23,945 nt of DNA from Leptospirillum sp. (lineage in GTDB: Bacteria; Nitrospirota; Leptospirillia; Leptospirillales; Leptospirillaceae): positions 1-23,945 of the forward strand of contig DAHWKF010000048.1 in NCBI GenBank assembly GCA_027343785.1, in the 5' to 3' direction. Each line of letters opens with the position of its first letter. The first letter of the stretch is position 1. Made by a program: the position numbers and the translations under genes. The notes beneath the pieces are model-generated. The model saw nothing but the letters and a program-made list of their open reading frames with translations, ran no database searches and had not been told where the DNA came from. Of the stretch, positions 1 through 7,946 are shown one piece after another.

Positions 1-2252
1 CCGCGCATCTCGTGGATACCCATGGTGGAAATCACTTTTTCGATTCCCTTTTTGATGGAAGAAAAGACATTTTCCGTTCTCTTCTCGCGGTCACCTTCCG
101 GAAGGGGTTCTCCCTTTGTGCTGACCAGGGCGGTTTCGATCAGGAGGTAGGGATTGATGGCGTCAGCCCCGATGGCAAAGGTGAAAATGATGTCGTGGAG
201 ATTGCGGATGGCGCCTGAGTGAATGACGATCGAAAGGTTTCTCCGCAAATTGGGAACGGATTCCGCGACCGGGGCCTTGCGCAAGGCCCGGTCGATCGTG
301 GCGACGGCGAGTGACGGTTCGATCCAGTAGTTTCCTTCGGTCTGGGCCAGGGCGTCCGAGATGATCAGGATTTCTGCACCCGCACGGGCGTGGGAAACCG
401 CTTCTTCCCCCAGCCGTTTCAGGGCGTCCCGCAGCGTTTCACTGTCTGAAAAGGTCGATGACACGGTCCGGATATGTTCTTTGGGAAAGAAGAGCGGCAG
501 GTCTTCCAGAAGCTGAATGCCGGCGCGGGTCGCCATCTCCCTGTAGTGTTTGCGGTCAAGCGGTGCTTCCGACAGATGGCCTCCCGCAAGAATCGGCATG
601 GACAGGTCCAGTCCCCGGGGAGTCCTGACGGTCTCCCCAAAATAGGATCGGGGGCCCAGAACAATCCGGGGCGAGAAATGTTCCATCTCGCGTTCCCGGT
701 CAATGGCGGGGTTGGTCACAACGGCGACCGACTCCTTGAAATAGTCGGGGATGTTCTGTCTCTCCTTGGAAAGTATGGCAAGCGGGCCATCGAATCCGAG
801 CGAACCGATCGGTTCTACGCTGGTCTGGGCGAAAAAGTGAATCATGTCGTGATCGTCCGTGGAAAATCCGAACGGGTTCCATAATGAGGCCACGGGACGG
901 TTGGCAGAAGCGGCTGCCTGCGCTGAAAGTCCCAGAAACTCCGCTACAGAAAGGCTGTCGCTTCCAGAAGGAGGGGTATAGGATGGAATCTCCGGATGGA
1001 ATCGTTCGACAAACCGGTCGAAAAGACGATCCTGAATCTCCGGATAGGAGAGCGTCCGCAAGGAACCTTCGTCCAGGACAAAACCGACTTTTTCTCCCGG
1101 GGCGAAGGGTTTGGGCTGGGACGTCATCTGGGCCGAACGGATCACGCCCCGTTCGGAAGAGACGATGATCTGGTCGGCGGTTTCAAACAGCCACATCGGG
1201 CGCAGGCCCAGCGCATCAACGGAGAAAACGACCTCCGGGCCGTAACGGGCAATGATGGCGGCGGGACCCTGGGCGAGGGGACCGAGAAAGCGCCGGTAGA
1301 GAAAATACATCTGGCGTTTGGCTTCCTCCAGGGAAGAAATGATATGGGTGATGGGAGGGAAAACGATTTCCATCGCCTCCATCAGAGAAAACCCGAACTG
1401 GACCATCAACCCCTCGATCGTCCTGTCGAGATCCTGGGAGTCGCTTCCGCCCTTGACGGGCGGGATCCCCAGCATGGCGGATTCGCGACGGAGCTTGTCG
1501 ATGGTATTGATCTCCCCGTTATGTCCCAGCACGGAAAATGGCTGAACGCGTTCCGTCACGGAAAGGGTGTTCGTCGAATAACGGCTGTGCGCGAGGACGA
1601 CACGGGAAGTCAGGAGCGGGTCCTGGAAGTCCAGAAACGTGTCCGACAGCACATAACTGGTTCCTTTGACCTTGTAGACGACAACATCGGGGGACAACGA
1701 TCCGATATGGACTTCCTTTTCCTGCTCCATTGCCACTTTCGCCCAGAACGAAACAGAACGGGGGTCGCGTCCGGGGAGCGCCAGAAGCCCGATTTGCCAG
1801 AACAGGGGTTCTGATTCCCGGGTTTGGGAAGAGTGATGGAGAACCTGCCCTTTGCGAAGCGAGAGAACCTCGAAGCCGTTTTTCTCGAAGTCTTTCCGGA
1901 GTTTTTCGCGGATCACGCTTTCCGCGCCATGCGACGTATAGACATGGGCCACGACAAATCTCGGATCCATGGCCAATGACGGATCCCGGTCTTCCCGGGC
2001 CAGCCAGCGTTGCCAGAGATTTCGCGGGATATCCATCTGAATGCCGCATCCGTCCCCCTCGTTTCGGATTTGTCCGGCCCGGTGTTCCATCATCTGGAGG
2101 CCTGAAAGGGCCTGCTGGATGGTAGCGTGGGTCGCGACGCCATTTCTGGCGAGGACGGAGATGACAGCACAGGAATCATGCTCCTGGGACGGGAAGGATC
2201 CGGAAAGTCCTTCGTGCGGCTTGAGGACTGGGAGGGACGGTTTGCTCTGCAT
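1..2252 (-). CDS. gltB: Glutamate synthase (GOGAT) large subunit, N-terminal 750 residues, 3' end outside window
   Basis: GOGAT makes two glutamates from glutamine and 2-oxoglutarate. The frame reads from ATG at 2252 without a stop to the left window edge: 750 codons, about half the usual length of roughly 1500. Residues 1-27 look like the short propeptide removed from class II glutamine amidotransferases, leaving Cys28 (DSCAV) as the catalytic N-terminus. RYSTNT near residue 224 and GHNGEINT near 240 are amidotransferase motifs. From about residue 455 the glutamate-synthase central domain follows (EPIGSLGFDGPLA, then VTNPAIDRERE). The FMN and [3Fe-4S] part would lie beyond the window. Two divergences: CAV replaces the usual CG(V/I), and HRAG...EGDGCG replaces HRGA...TGDGAG. 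An AGGGTGA sequence just upstream of the ATG is a plausible ribosome-binding site. The family is clear from several motifs; the electron donor and the GltD partner cannot be seen here. Confidence 0.93.
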   Translation of the reverse strand, partial: MQSKPSLPVLKPHEGLSGSFPSQEHDSCAVISVLARNGVATHATIQQALSGLQMMEHRAGQIRNEGDGCGIQMDIPRNLWQRWLAREDRDPSLAMDPRFVVAHVYTSHGAESVIREKLRKDFEKNGFEVLSLRKGQVLHHSSQTRESEPLFWQIGLLALPGRDPRSVSFWAKVAMEQEKEVHIGSLSPDVVVYKVKGTSYVLSDTFLDFQDPLLTSRVVLAHSRYSTNTLSVTERVQPFSVLGHNGEINTIDKLRRESAMLGIPPVKGGSDSQDLDRTIEGLMVQFGFSLMEAMEIVFPPITHIISSLEEAKRQMYFLYRRFLGPLAQGPAAIIARYGPEVVFSVDALGLRPMWLFETADQIIVSSERGVIRSAQMTSQPKPFAPGEKVGFVLDEGSLRTLSYPEIQDRLFDRFVERFHPEIPSYTPPSGSDSLSVAEFLGLSAQAAASANRPVASLWNPFGFSTDDHDMIHFFAQTSVEPIGSLGFDGPLAILSKERQNIPDYFKESVAVVTNPAIDREREMEHFSPRIVLGPRSYFGETVRTPRGLDLSMPILAGGHLSEAPLDRKHYREMATRAGIQLLEDLPLFFPKEHIRTVSSTFSDSETLRDALKRLGEEAVSHARAGAEILIISDALAQTEGNYWIEPSLAVATIDRALRKAPVAESVPNLRRNLSIVIHSGAIRNLHDIIFTFAIGADAINPYLLIETALVSTKGEPLPEGDREKRTENVFSSIKKGIEKVISTMGIHEMR

Positions 2253-2428
2253 TGTCACCCTGACTATATTTGAAATGGTTCTCGGTTGTTGGCTGTCTTT
2301 CATGTCATGCCCGGACGGTCCGGGAGGCTTTTCCCGGCCACGGATATGTCCCGCAAAACAGGGCGTTTTCCCGGATGGCCCTGACGGATGAAACTTTGAC
2401 CATAGTCCGGGTGCAGTGTTAAATATCA
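2253..2428 (-). promoter_or_regulatory. gltB 5' leader with candidate hairpins
   Basis: This is the presumed untranslated leader between the gltB promoter and its ATG. Read on the minus strand, it holds a stem of six base pairs (GCCCTG/CAGGGC at 2359-2364 and 2378-2383, loop 13 nt) followed by four T residues (2355-2358), resembling a weak intrinsic terminator. Next comes CCGGGA/TCCCGG (2320-2325 with 2332-2337, loop 6 nt). A dyad CCGGAC-G-GTCCGG (2311-2323) shares bases 2320-2323 with the second stem, so the two pairings exclude each other. Such an arrangement could serve attenuation, but GC-rich leaders form hairpins by chance and no known riboswitch consensus was recognised. Confidence 0.3.
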
Positions 2429-2458
2429 ATTATATCGGACGGAGGAAAACGCTTTCAA
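2429..2458 (-). promoter_or_regulatory. Sigma70-type promoter for gltB
   Basis: On the minus strand a -35 box TTGAAA (2453-2458) is followed after 18 bp by a perfect TATAAT (2429-2434). The match is close to consensus in a GC-rich background, and the orientation points at gltB. Transcription would start near 2422, giving a leader of about 170 nt before the ATG at 2252. No transcription data support it; the call rests on the hexamers and spacing. Confidence 0.6.
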
Positions 2459-2993
2459 GAGAAAGGGCCGGTCAGATCGCTTCAAGGAGAAAAAACAACA
2501 GACAACAGCAGGTTGTGTTTTCCGAGAGGCCCCCTTCATCGGAAAATTCTGTCTATTGTATGATTCTTGCGGTCGGCAGGGACCGTTGGCCGGATCCGGG
2601 AGATAGACAAACCGGCTTTTCTTCGGAGGGGTCGGAAGACCCGGGAAAGTGAAACCATTCCGGACAGCCTCGAGTTGGCTTTCCATGACAGCTTTTGGGG
2701 GGACGATGTGCGGAGTCGCCCCTAAAGACAGATCCCCTTGAATCCGGACCACGGCCCGCGCCGAATGCCGTCCGGATGGACAGAACCGGAAAGGACCGGT
2801 TTTGCGGATGGATGACCGGGGGGCGCGGATATCTTCGAAGGCATGAATGGAAAGGAAAGCGGATGCTGAAAGAAGGACGGGCGTTGGCAGGGAAGCAGGG
2901 TGTTCCGGGAATCATTGAGTAACGGGTTGTTTGAGCTGAGCAGCCTGCGGACAAGGTGGATGGTGGCAGTTCATGCCGGGAAGGGAAACGGAA
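2459..2993. other. Non-coding spacer upstream of the YhaM-like gene, rich in small hairpins
   Basis: No convincing gene occupies this stretch; the open frames here lack homology-like motifs and ribosome-binding sites. On the plus strand a TATGAT box (2559-2564) has only a poor -35 (TTCATC, 2535-2540). Downstream lie a GGGTC/GACCC stem closing a GGAA tetraloop (2629-2642) and an eight-position stem with one mismatch (2662-2669 with 2677-2684, loop 7 nt). Further on are an imperfect GGGGGGAC/GTCGCCCC stem (about 2695-2723) and AACCGG/CCGGTT (2784-2801). The GGAA loop is a GNRA tetraloop. Together these could be a structured leader or a small RNA, but no known RNA family was recognised. The ATG at 2994 has AAGGG eight bases upstream. 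Confidence 0.3.
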
Positions 2994-3992
2994 ATGGCAG
3001 CTGGTCCGGGTTCGAAAATGGTCAAGGGTGTGGCGTTTGTCAAATCGAAATCTGTCCAGGATGCCAAGAATGGTCCGGCACTCTTTCTGGATCTGGTTTT
3101 CCGGAGCGAATCTCCCGGCGGTCCTCTTCGGGAAATACCTGCCCGGTTGTGGGAAGGGGCGGACAGCGTTGCATCCCGTGTCGAACCGGGAACGCTGGTC
3201 TATGCCGAAGGGCAGGAAATCGTTTTTAACGGTGAAAATCAGATACGACTGGCAAGGGTTCAGCCACTGAAGGCGAATCCCGAGGAAATCCGGGAGTATA
3301 TTCCCCAGACCACCTTGTCCGTTTCTTCCGGAATGGAGCGTCTCAGGGAATACCTGGAATCTCTTGAAGACACGCATTTGCGCTCACTGGGTCTGGGTAT
3401 CCTGTCCGATCCGGAAGTGCGCGCCGGCCTGCCCCTCGCCCCCGCCGCGAAAAAAAATCATCACGCCACGCTGGGAGGCCTTCTGGAGCATACGCTCGAG
3501 ATCATGGAAATGGGCCACAGGATCGCACCGGTTCTGGGACTGAACCGGGATCTCCTGCTGTTGGGACTTTTTCTCCATGACATCGGAAAATGCTGGGAAA
3601 TTTCATCCCAGCCCGGCTTTTCATACACGGATGAAGGGCGGCTGGTGGGGCATATGTACCTGGGTTGTGAAAAAGTGGCCCAGGTGGCCCGGACCATCGA
3701 CGGATTTCCCGAGACATACCTGCGGATGGTTCAGCACTTTATCCTCTCCCACCACGGTGAATTCGCCTATGGTTCCCCCGTCCTTCCATCGACGCCGGAA
3801 GCCATGGCCGTCCATTTTCTGGACAATCTGTCAGGACAAGTCAACGCGATGCGAAAAGTCCAACCGCAGGATCGGGACCAGTGGGGATTCGAGAAAAATC
3901 GGGGAGCTTATATCTGGAAAAAGGGTTCTGATCCGGCGACGTGGGATCGTTCACCGATCGGACAGGCCTTGCGGAAGGTGTTCGAACGGTGA
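2994..3992 (+). CDS. YhaM-like OB-fold/HD-domain 3'-5' exoribonuclease
   Basis: The predicted protein of 332 residues resembles YhaM, a 3'-5' exonuclease with an N-terminal OB nucleic-acid-binding domain and a C-terminal metal-binding HD domain. The N-terminal part (about residues 9-95) has FVKSKS...NGPALFLDL...IPARLWEGAD, typical of this OB fold. The HD part shows HHATLGGLLEHTLE (from His156), LHDIGK (His195-Asp196), EGRLVGH, and SHHGEFAYGSPVLP with a following FLDNLSGQ. Length fits the family (B. subtilis YhaM is about 314 residues). An ATG at 2973 is also in frame but lacks a ribosome-binding site, so 2994 was preferred; MVKG at 3018 is another possibility. The stop TGA overlaps the GTG of the next gene (GTGA), implying coupling. 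RNA or DNA decay is the likely role; the substrate is not shown by the sequence. Confidence 0.85.
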   Translation: MAAGPGSKMVKGVAFVKSKSVQDAKNGPALFLDLVFRSESPGGPLREIPARLWEGADSVASRVEPGTLVYAEGQEIVFNGENQIRLARVQPLKANPEEIREYIPQTTLSVSSGMERLREYLESLEDTHLRSLGLGILSDPEVRAGLPLAPAAKKNHHATLGGLLEHTLEIMEMGHRIAPVLGLNRDLLLLGLFLHDIGKCWEISSQPGFSYTDEGRLVGHMYLGCEKVAQVARTIDGFPETYLRMVQHFILSHHGEFAYGSPVLPSTPEAMAVHFLDNLSGQVNAMRKVQPQDRDQWGFEKNRGAYIWKKGSDPATWDRSPIGQALRKVFER

Positions 3993-6841
3993 GCGGAAAT
4001 CCCGTCAATGCTTCGGCCCGGCGAGAGCTGGTCCGGATTGCCGGAGAACAGGGGGTTCTGGACAATCCGGAGGATCTGAAGGCGTTTTCATATGACGCAG
4101 GGATCTACCGGGTCAATCCTTCTATCGTTGTCCTCCCCCAAAACGCGCGGGAGGCGACGGAAATCTTGCATTTTGCGGGGAAAAACGGTATTTCGCTGAC
4201 AATGCGTTCCGGTGGAACGAATCTTGGAGGGGGATCGATCGGACCGGGTATCGTCATGGGGCTTTCCCGCCTGAATTCGATCGATCTGTCCGGTATCGGG
4301 GACGGATATGTCGAAGTGGGGCCCGGTGTCATCCTGAAAGAGCTGAATGACCGGTTGGCCCAGCAGGGATATTTTTTTGCTCCCGATCCTTCTTCCGGCA
4401 TGGCTTGCCAGATCGGAGGAATGATCGGGACAAACGCTGCCGGAGCCCACTCCCTGAAATACGGGGCCGTCAAGGAGAACGTGCTCGGTCTGGATTTTGT
4501 TCCGGTGGAAGGTGACCCGGTCAGCCTTTTCCCGACGACTGTCAAAGGCTCTCCTGAAGACTGGAGGGGCGGAGGGGGGATGCCCCGGGGGTTCGAATCC
4601 GTGCTGGAAAATCTTCCCCGGTGGGCTCCCGTCCTGAAAAAACATCGCAAGAATGTCTCGAAAAACGCGTCCGGATATAACCTCTTCGATCTGGCGGATC
4701 GGCTTTATCCCGAGTCAAACAACATACCGCCGGTGTGGGACCCCCTCCGTCTTGTCATCGGTGCCGAAGGGACGCTGGGGCTTGTCACCAAAGCCCGCCT
4801 CCTGATCCGTCCATTGCCATTTCGGAAAACCACTATCCTCGCATTTTTTCACGACCTGCCGTCGTTGGGGGGAGCGGTCGGCGGATTGCAGGCGCTGGCT
4901 CCTTCCGCTCTGGAAATGATGGACCGCACGACCCTGGACCTTGTCGGCCGGGAGAGGTTTTCCATCCCTCCGGACGCGGACTCGCTCCTCCTGATCGAGT
5001 TCGACCATGAGCCCCAGGATGTGCTTCTGAAGGAAGCCATGCGGATCCTGGCGGGTTATCCCTCTCCATCCCCGGCCCGCGTCGCCCGATCCGAACGGGA
5101 TCAGGCGGAGCTCTGGAAGGCCCGTCACGCGCTGTTTCCCACACTCTACCGCTATGATGGCGTGCGCCGTCCGATCAATTTTGCAGACGATGTGGCTGTT
5201 CCCGTTCATCGGTTGCCGGAGTTGCTGGAATGGCTCAGGGCTTATTTCAAGGGTGCGGAGGTTCCCGTCGCCATCTATGGCCATATCGGAAACGGAAACG
5301 CCCATATCAACCCGCTCCTGAATCTTGGAGACCCCCGGTCGATGAACCTGATGCTGGACATCAGCCGGATGGTCCACCGGACCGTGATCGAGCGGTTTGA
5401 AGGCGTCACATGCGGGGAGCACGGAGAAGGACGCGTCCGGGCCGAATTCCTGCCTGAGGTCTACGGTCCGGAAGTTTACAGGATTTTCGAAGAAACCAAG
5501 GGATTTTTTGATCCGGAAGGTGTCCTGAACCCGGGAATCAAGATTTCCCGGACCTCTTTCCTTGAGAACATTGATGTGGACAGAGTTGTCCAGCCTTGCG
5601 CAACCTGTGGAAAGTGCAATACGGTCTGTCCGAGTTTCGACGTCCTCCGGCAGGAGTCCATGGGAGCCCGCGGCTGGTATCAGATTCTGACCGACCCGGC
5701 ATTCAGGGATCATCCACCGGAAGGAGTGCTGGACGGTTGCCTGAATTGCAAGTCCTGCCGGACTGTGTGCCCGGCGGGGGTCGATGTGTCTGCGGTGGTA
5801 CTGGAAGCCCGGTCGCGTTTTCGGTCCGATCCCCTGACCCGCGCCATTGCCCGGACGCTTCTTCTCCCCGGACGCCTGACGGCGATCACAGGCTGGCTTG
5901 GACGGACCCAACCTGTCTGGGACAGGCCTCTATTCCGGAAGGCTTTGGAGGAGGTCACACGTCTGCTGTTTCAGCGGTTCTATCCTTCGGCCCGAATCCC
6001 CTCCGGTCTAACCCTGCCGCGTCTGAGATCAGTGTCCCTCCGCGAGAAGTTCCGGGAGTTGACGGAGGAAGGGGGACGTCAAGGGGATCTGGCCTATTTT
6101 CATGGATGCGCCGCCAATACGATAGATGATGGAGTCGGCGAGTCGATGATCCGGCTTTTGGGACGGGCGTCGGGGCGGCGGCTTGTCCTGCCATCCCAGA
6201 CGTGTTCGGGGACCCCGATCGAGACCTATGGGCACAAGGATCTGGTCCGGGAAGCGGCTAGACAAAATCTCACGACCCTGCAGGGTTACGGAAAAATTGT
6301 GACCGGGTGCGCCTCCTGCACCCTTGCGCTCCGGGATCTTCCCGTCCATTTCCCCGAAGGCTCCGGGGAGCGGGAACGGGCACGGGAAATCTCCCTTCGG
6401 GTGGTCCATGTTTCCCAGTTCATGCTCGACCCGGAAATGGCCCCCGTCCTTCGCGAGATAAGGGAAAATGCGGATAGGGAGTCCGATGGCGAACGGGTGA
6501 CATATCACGCCTCATGCCACCTGCGCGCCGCAGGCGTGGTTGATGAACCGCACGACCTTCTGGAAAAAGTTCTGGGGGAGCGCTTTCACATTATGCAGGA
6601 CGAGGATCGCTGCGCGGGGGGGGCGGGAACTTATCTTCTCAAGAATCCCGAGTTTTCAAAAGAAATTTTTGCCCGCAAGGAAAAAGCGGTCCGGGCAAGC
6701 CGGGCTCATACGGTCGCCACCAGTTGCCCGGCGTGCCAGATGACCCTTCGGGACCGGCTCGGAGATGACCCGAAGGTATGGCACCTGGCCGTTCTCCTCT
6801 CCCGTTACCTGTCCTCCGACGAAAAGTCTAGTTTTCGTTGA
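3989..6841 (+). CDS. FAD-linked oxidase fused to an iron-sulfur/CCG reductase module (GlcD-GlcF-type 2-hydroxyacid dehydrogenase)
   Basis: One polypeptide of 950 residues combines an FAD-binding oxidase with the electron-accepting subunit that is often separate. The FAD half shows RSGGTNLGGGSIGPG, GMIGTNAAGAHSLKYGAV, GAEGTLGLVTKARL, YGHIGNGNAHINP and CGEHGEGR, with DPEGVLNPGIKI closing the domain. Two [4Fe-4S] motifs follow: CATCGKCNTVCP (about 535-548) and CLNCKSCRTVCP (about 583-596). Two CCG-type cysteine modules come next (FHGC near 705, CASC, SCH near 842, SCPACQ near 913). This architecture occurs in D-lactate, glycolate and D-2-hydroxyglutarate dehydrogenases (YdiJ-like), so the substrate remains open. 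GTG at 3989 is chosen because it overlaps the upstream stop and has GGAAGG about 11 bases upstream; an in-frame ATG at 3941 lies inside the preceding gene. No membrane segment is evident. Its 3' end overlaps the convergent chemoreceptor gene. Confidence 0.9.
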   Translation: MSGNPVNASARRELVRIAGEQGVLDNPEDLKAFSYDAGIYRVNPSIVVLPQNAREATEILHFAGKNGISLTMRSGGTNLGGGSIGPGIVMGLSRLNSIDLSGIGDGYVEVGPGVILKELNDRLAQQGYFFAPDPSSGMACQIGGMIGTNAAGAHSLKYGAVKENVLGLDFVPVEGDPVSLFPTTVKGSPEDWRGGGGMPRGFESVLENLPRWAPVLKKHRKNVSKNASGYNLFDLADRLYPESNNIPPVWDPLRLVIGAEGTLGLVTKARLLIRPLPFRKTTILAFFHDLPSLGGAVGGLQALAPSALEMMDRTTLDLVGRERFSIPPDADSLLLIEFDHEPQDVLLKEAMRILAGYPSPSPARVARSERDQAELWKARHALFPTLYRYDGVRRPINFADDVAVPVHRLPELLEWLRAYFKGAEVPVAIYGHIGNGNAHINPLLNLGDPRSMNLMLDISRMVHRTVIERFEGVTCGEHGEGRVRAEFLPEVYGPEVYRIFEETKGFFDPEGVLNPGIKISRTSFLENIDVDRVVQPCATCGKCNTVCPSFDVLRQESMGARGWYQILTDPAFRDHPPEGVLDGCLNCKSCRTVCPAGVDVSAVVLEARSRFRSDPLTRAIARTLLLPGRLTAITGWLGRTQPVWDRPLFRKALEEVTRLLFQRFYPSARIPSGLTLPRLRSVSLREKFRELTEEGGRQGDLAYFHGCAANTIDDGVGESMIRLLGRASGRRLVLPSQTCSGTPIETYGHKDLVREAARQNLTTLQGYGKIVTGCASCTLALRDLPVHFPEGSGERERAREISLRVVHVSQFMLDPEMAPVLREIRENADRESDGERVTYHASCHLRAAGVVDEPHDLLEKVLGERFHIMQDEDRCAGGAGTYLLKNPEFSKEIFARKEKAVRASRAHTVATSCPACQMTLRDRLGDDPKVWHLAVLLSRYLSSDEKSSFR

Positions 6842-7946
6842 AGAAGTCCCGGATGGCCTGTGTTTCTTTTTCCGCGTTTTTTGCCACTTCCCGAATCGAT
6901 TCGAGCAGTTCTTCGTGAACTTTTTTCATCGCTTCCAGCACAGATTCGGTTTTCTGTGCGGACTCCTTGTCCTTGGAAGCCCGTGTCTGGCTTTCTTCCA
7001 GCAGGGTGACCGTTTTCCCCGTCTCCATCTGGACCGTTCGGATCGTTTCCCCGATCTGTTTTGTCGCTGTGGCAGTCCGCTCGGCCAGTTTCCGGACCTC
7101 ATCCGCAACAACGGCGAACCCTCTTCCCTGTTCTCCGGCGCGGGCCGCCTCGATCGCCGCGTTGAGCGCCAAAAGGTTTGTCTGTGAGGCGATCTGGCTG
7201 ATCGTTTCGAGAATGGAACCGATTTCTTCCGACCGTGTTCCCAGCGTACTGACCACCTCTCCCAGATGTTGCATGGCTGCCTGATTTTCCACCACCCCCC
7301 TGGACATTTGAAGGATCACCTCTTTGCCATCGTTCACCTGGTTGACCAGAGACTGAACCTTTTGCGTCATTTCGTCGATCATCCGGGCTGATTGGGCGGC
7401 CTCTTCCGAAACCTTTTCAAGATGGGCCGTGGATGAAATGTCGGTGAAGACGGTCAAATAGGCGATTTTTTCTCCCCGGGAATCGACCAGCACCTCGCTG
7501 ACAGAACGGATTCTCATCCGTCCGACGGGGATGATCTGGTTGAACCGGAGTTCGCCGGGTTTGAGGGCGGAGAGGATGGATCGAATCTGATCCGGATTCT
7601 GGTGGAAACGGTGGATGGACCCGTTCATCACCTCGTCCGGAGAAACCCGGTAACGGGACTGGAGGTCGGTTTTCATCCGCTCGATGATTTCTTTCATTTT
7701 CCGGTTCATGTAGATGATCTCATTACCTGTTTTGTCTTTCCCCATTTCAGGCCTGGCGAGCGCGATCCCGTCGGACTGGGTCGCGTCCAGGATCGTTTCG
7801 ATCATCTCCGGCGCGTGCCGGATAATGTCTGCGATGTTCCGGGGGGAAAAAGGACCGGGGGGCGGAGCATCCTGACGGGTTTTCTGCTTCAGTGAATCGG
7901 TGCGGGGCTGAGAGGGGGGATTTTCCGTCCGGTGGAAAAATTTCAT
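6828..7946 (-). CDS. Soluble methyl-accepting chemotaxis protein with N-terminal PAS-like domain
   Basis: This 372-residue protein is a chemoreceptor-type signal transducer. Residues of about 30-165 form a PAS-like sensor: TILDATQSDGIALARPE, IIYMNRKMKEIIER, then NGSIHRFHQNPDQIR and a SEVLVDSRGEKIAYLTVFTDIS tail, a layout common in receptors that sense redox or small ligands through PAS. The C-terminal half is the long helical signalling domain with the conserved hairpin tip (NAAIEAARAGEQGRGFAVV, roughly 260-280), which binds CheA and CheW. No hydrophobic stretch long enough for a membrane helix is present, so it should be cytoplasmic. No C-terminal CheR/CheB tether is seen. ATG at 7946 has AGGAGA seven bases upstream. 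A longer in-frame start exists at 8147, but that extension has low-complexity, non-homologous residues. The signal it detects is unknown. Confidence 0.92.
   Translation of the reverse strand: MKFFHRTENPPSQPRTDSLKQKTRQDAPPPGPFSPRNIADIIRHAPEMIETILDATQSDGIALARPEMGKDKTGNEIIYMNRKMKEIIERMKTDLQSRYRVSPDEVMNGSIHRFHQNPDQIRSILSALKPGELRFNQIIPVGRMRIRSVSEVLVDSRGEKIAYLTVFTDISSTAHLEKVSEEAAQSARMIDEMTQKVQSLVNQVNDGKEVILQMSRGVVENQAAMQHLGEVVSTLGTRSEEIGSILETISQIASQTNLLALNAAIEAARAGEQGRGFAVVADEVRKLAERTATATKQIGETIRTVQMETGKTVTLLEESQTRASKDKESAQKTESVLEAMKKVHEELLESIREVAKNAEKETQAIRDFFNEN

Noticed and set aside
996..1814. Plus-strand open frame opposite gltB
   Set aside because: The minus strand encodes continuous GOGAT motifs throughout; the plus frame has none.
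2553..3377. Open frame of about 270 codons on the minus strand across the YhaM-like gene start
   Set aside because: It is antisense to the OB domain coding sequence and to non-coding spacer; the translation is Arg/Pro/Ser-rich with no family features.
4591..4600. GTTCGAATCC, identical to a tRNA T-loop consensus
   Set aside because: It lies inside the intact dehydrogenase reading frame, and no acceptor stem or cloverleaf can be formed around it.
4715..5911. Open frame of about 400 codons antisense to the dehydrogenase
   Set aside because: GC-rich codon bias in the real gene opens the opposite strand; the translation has no recognisable motif and no ribosome-binding site.
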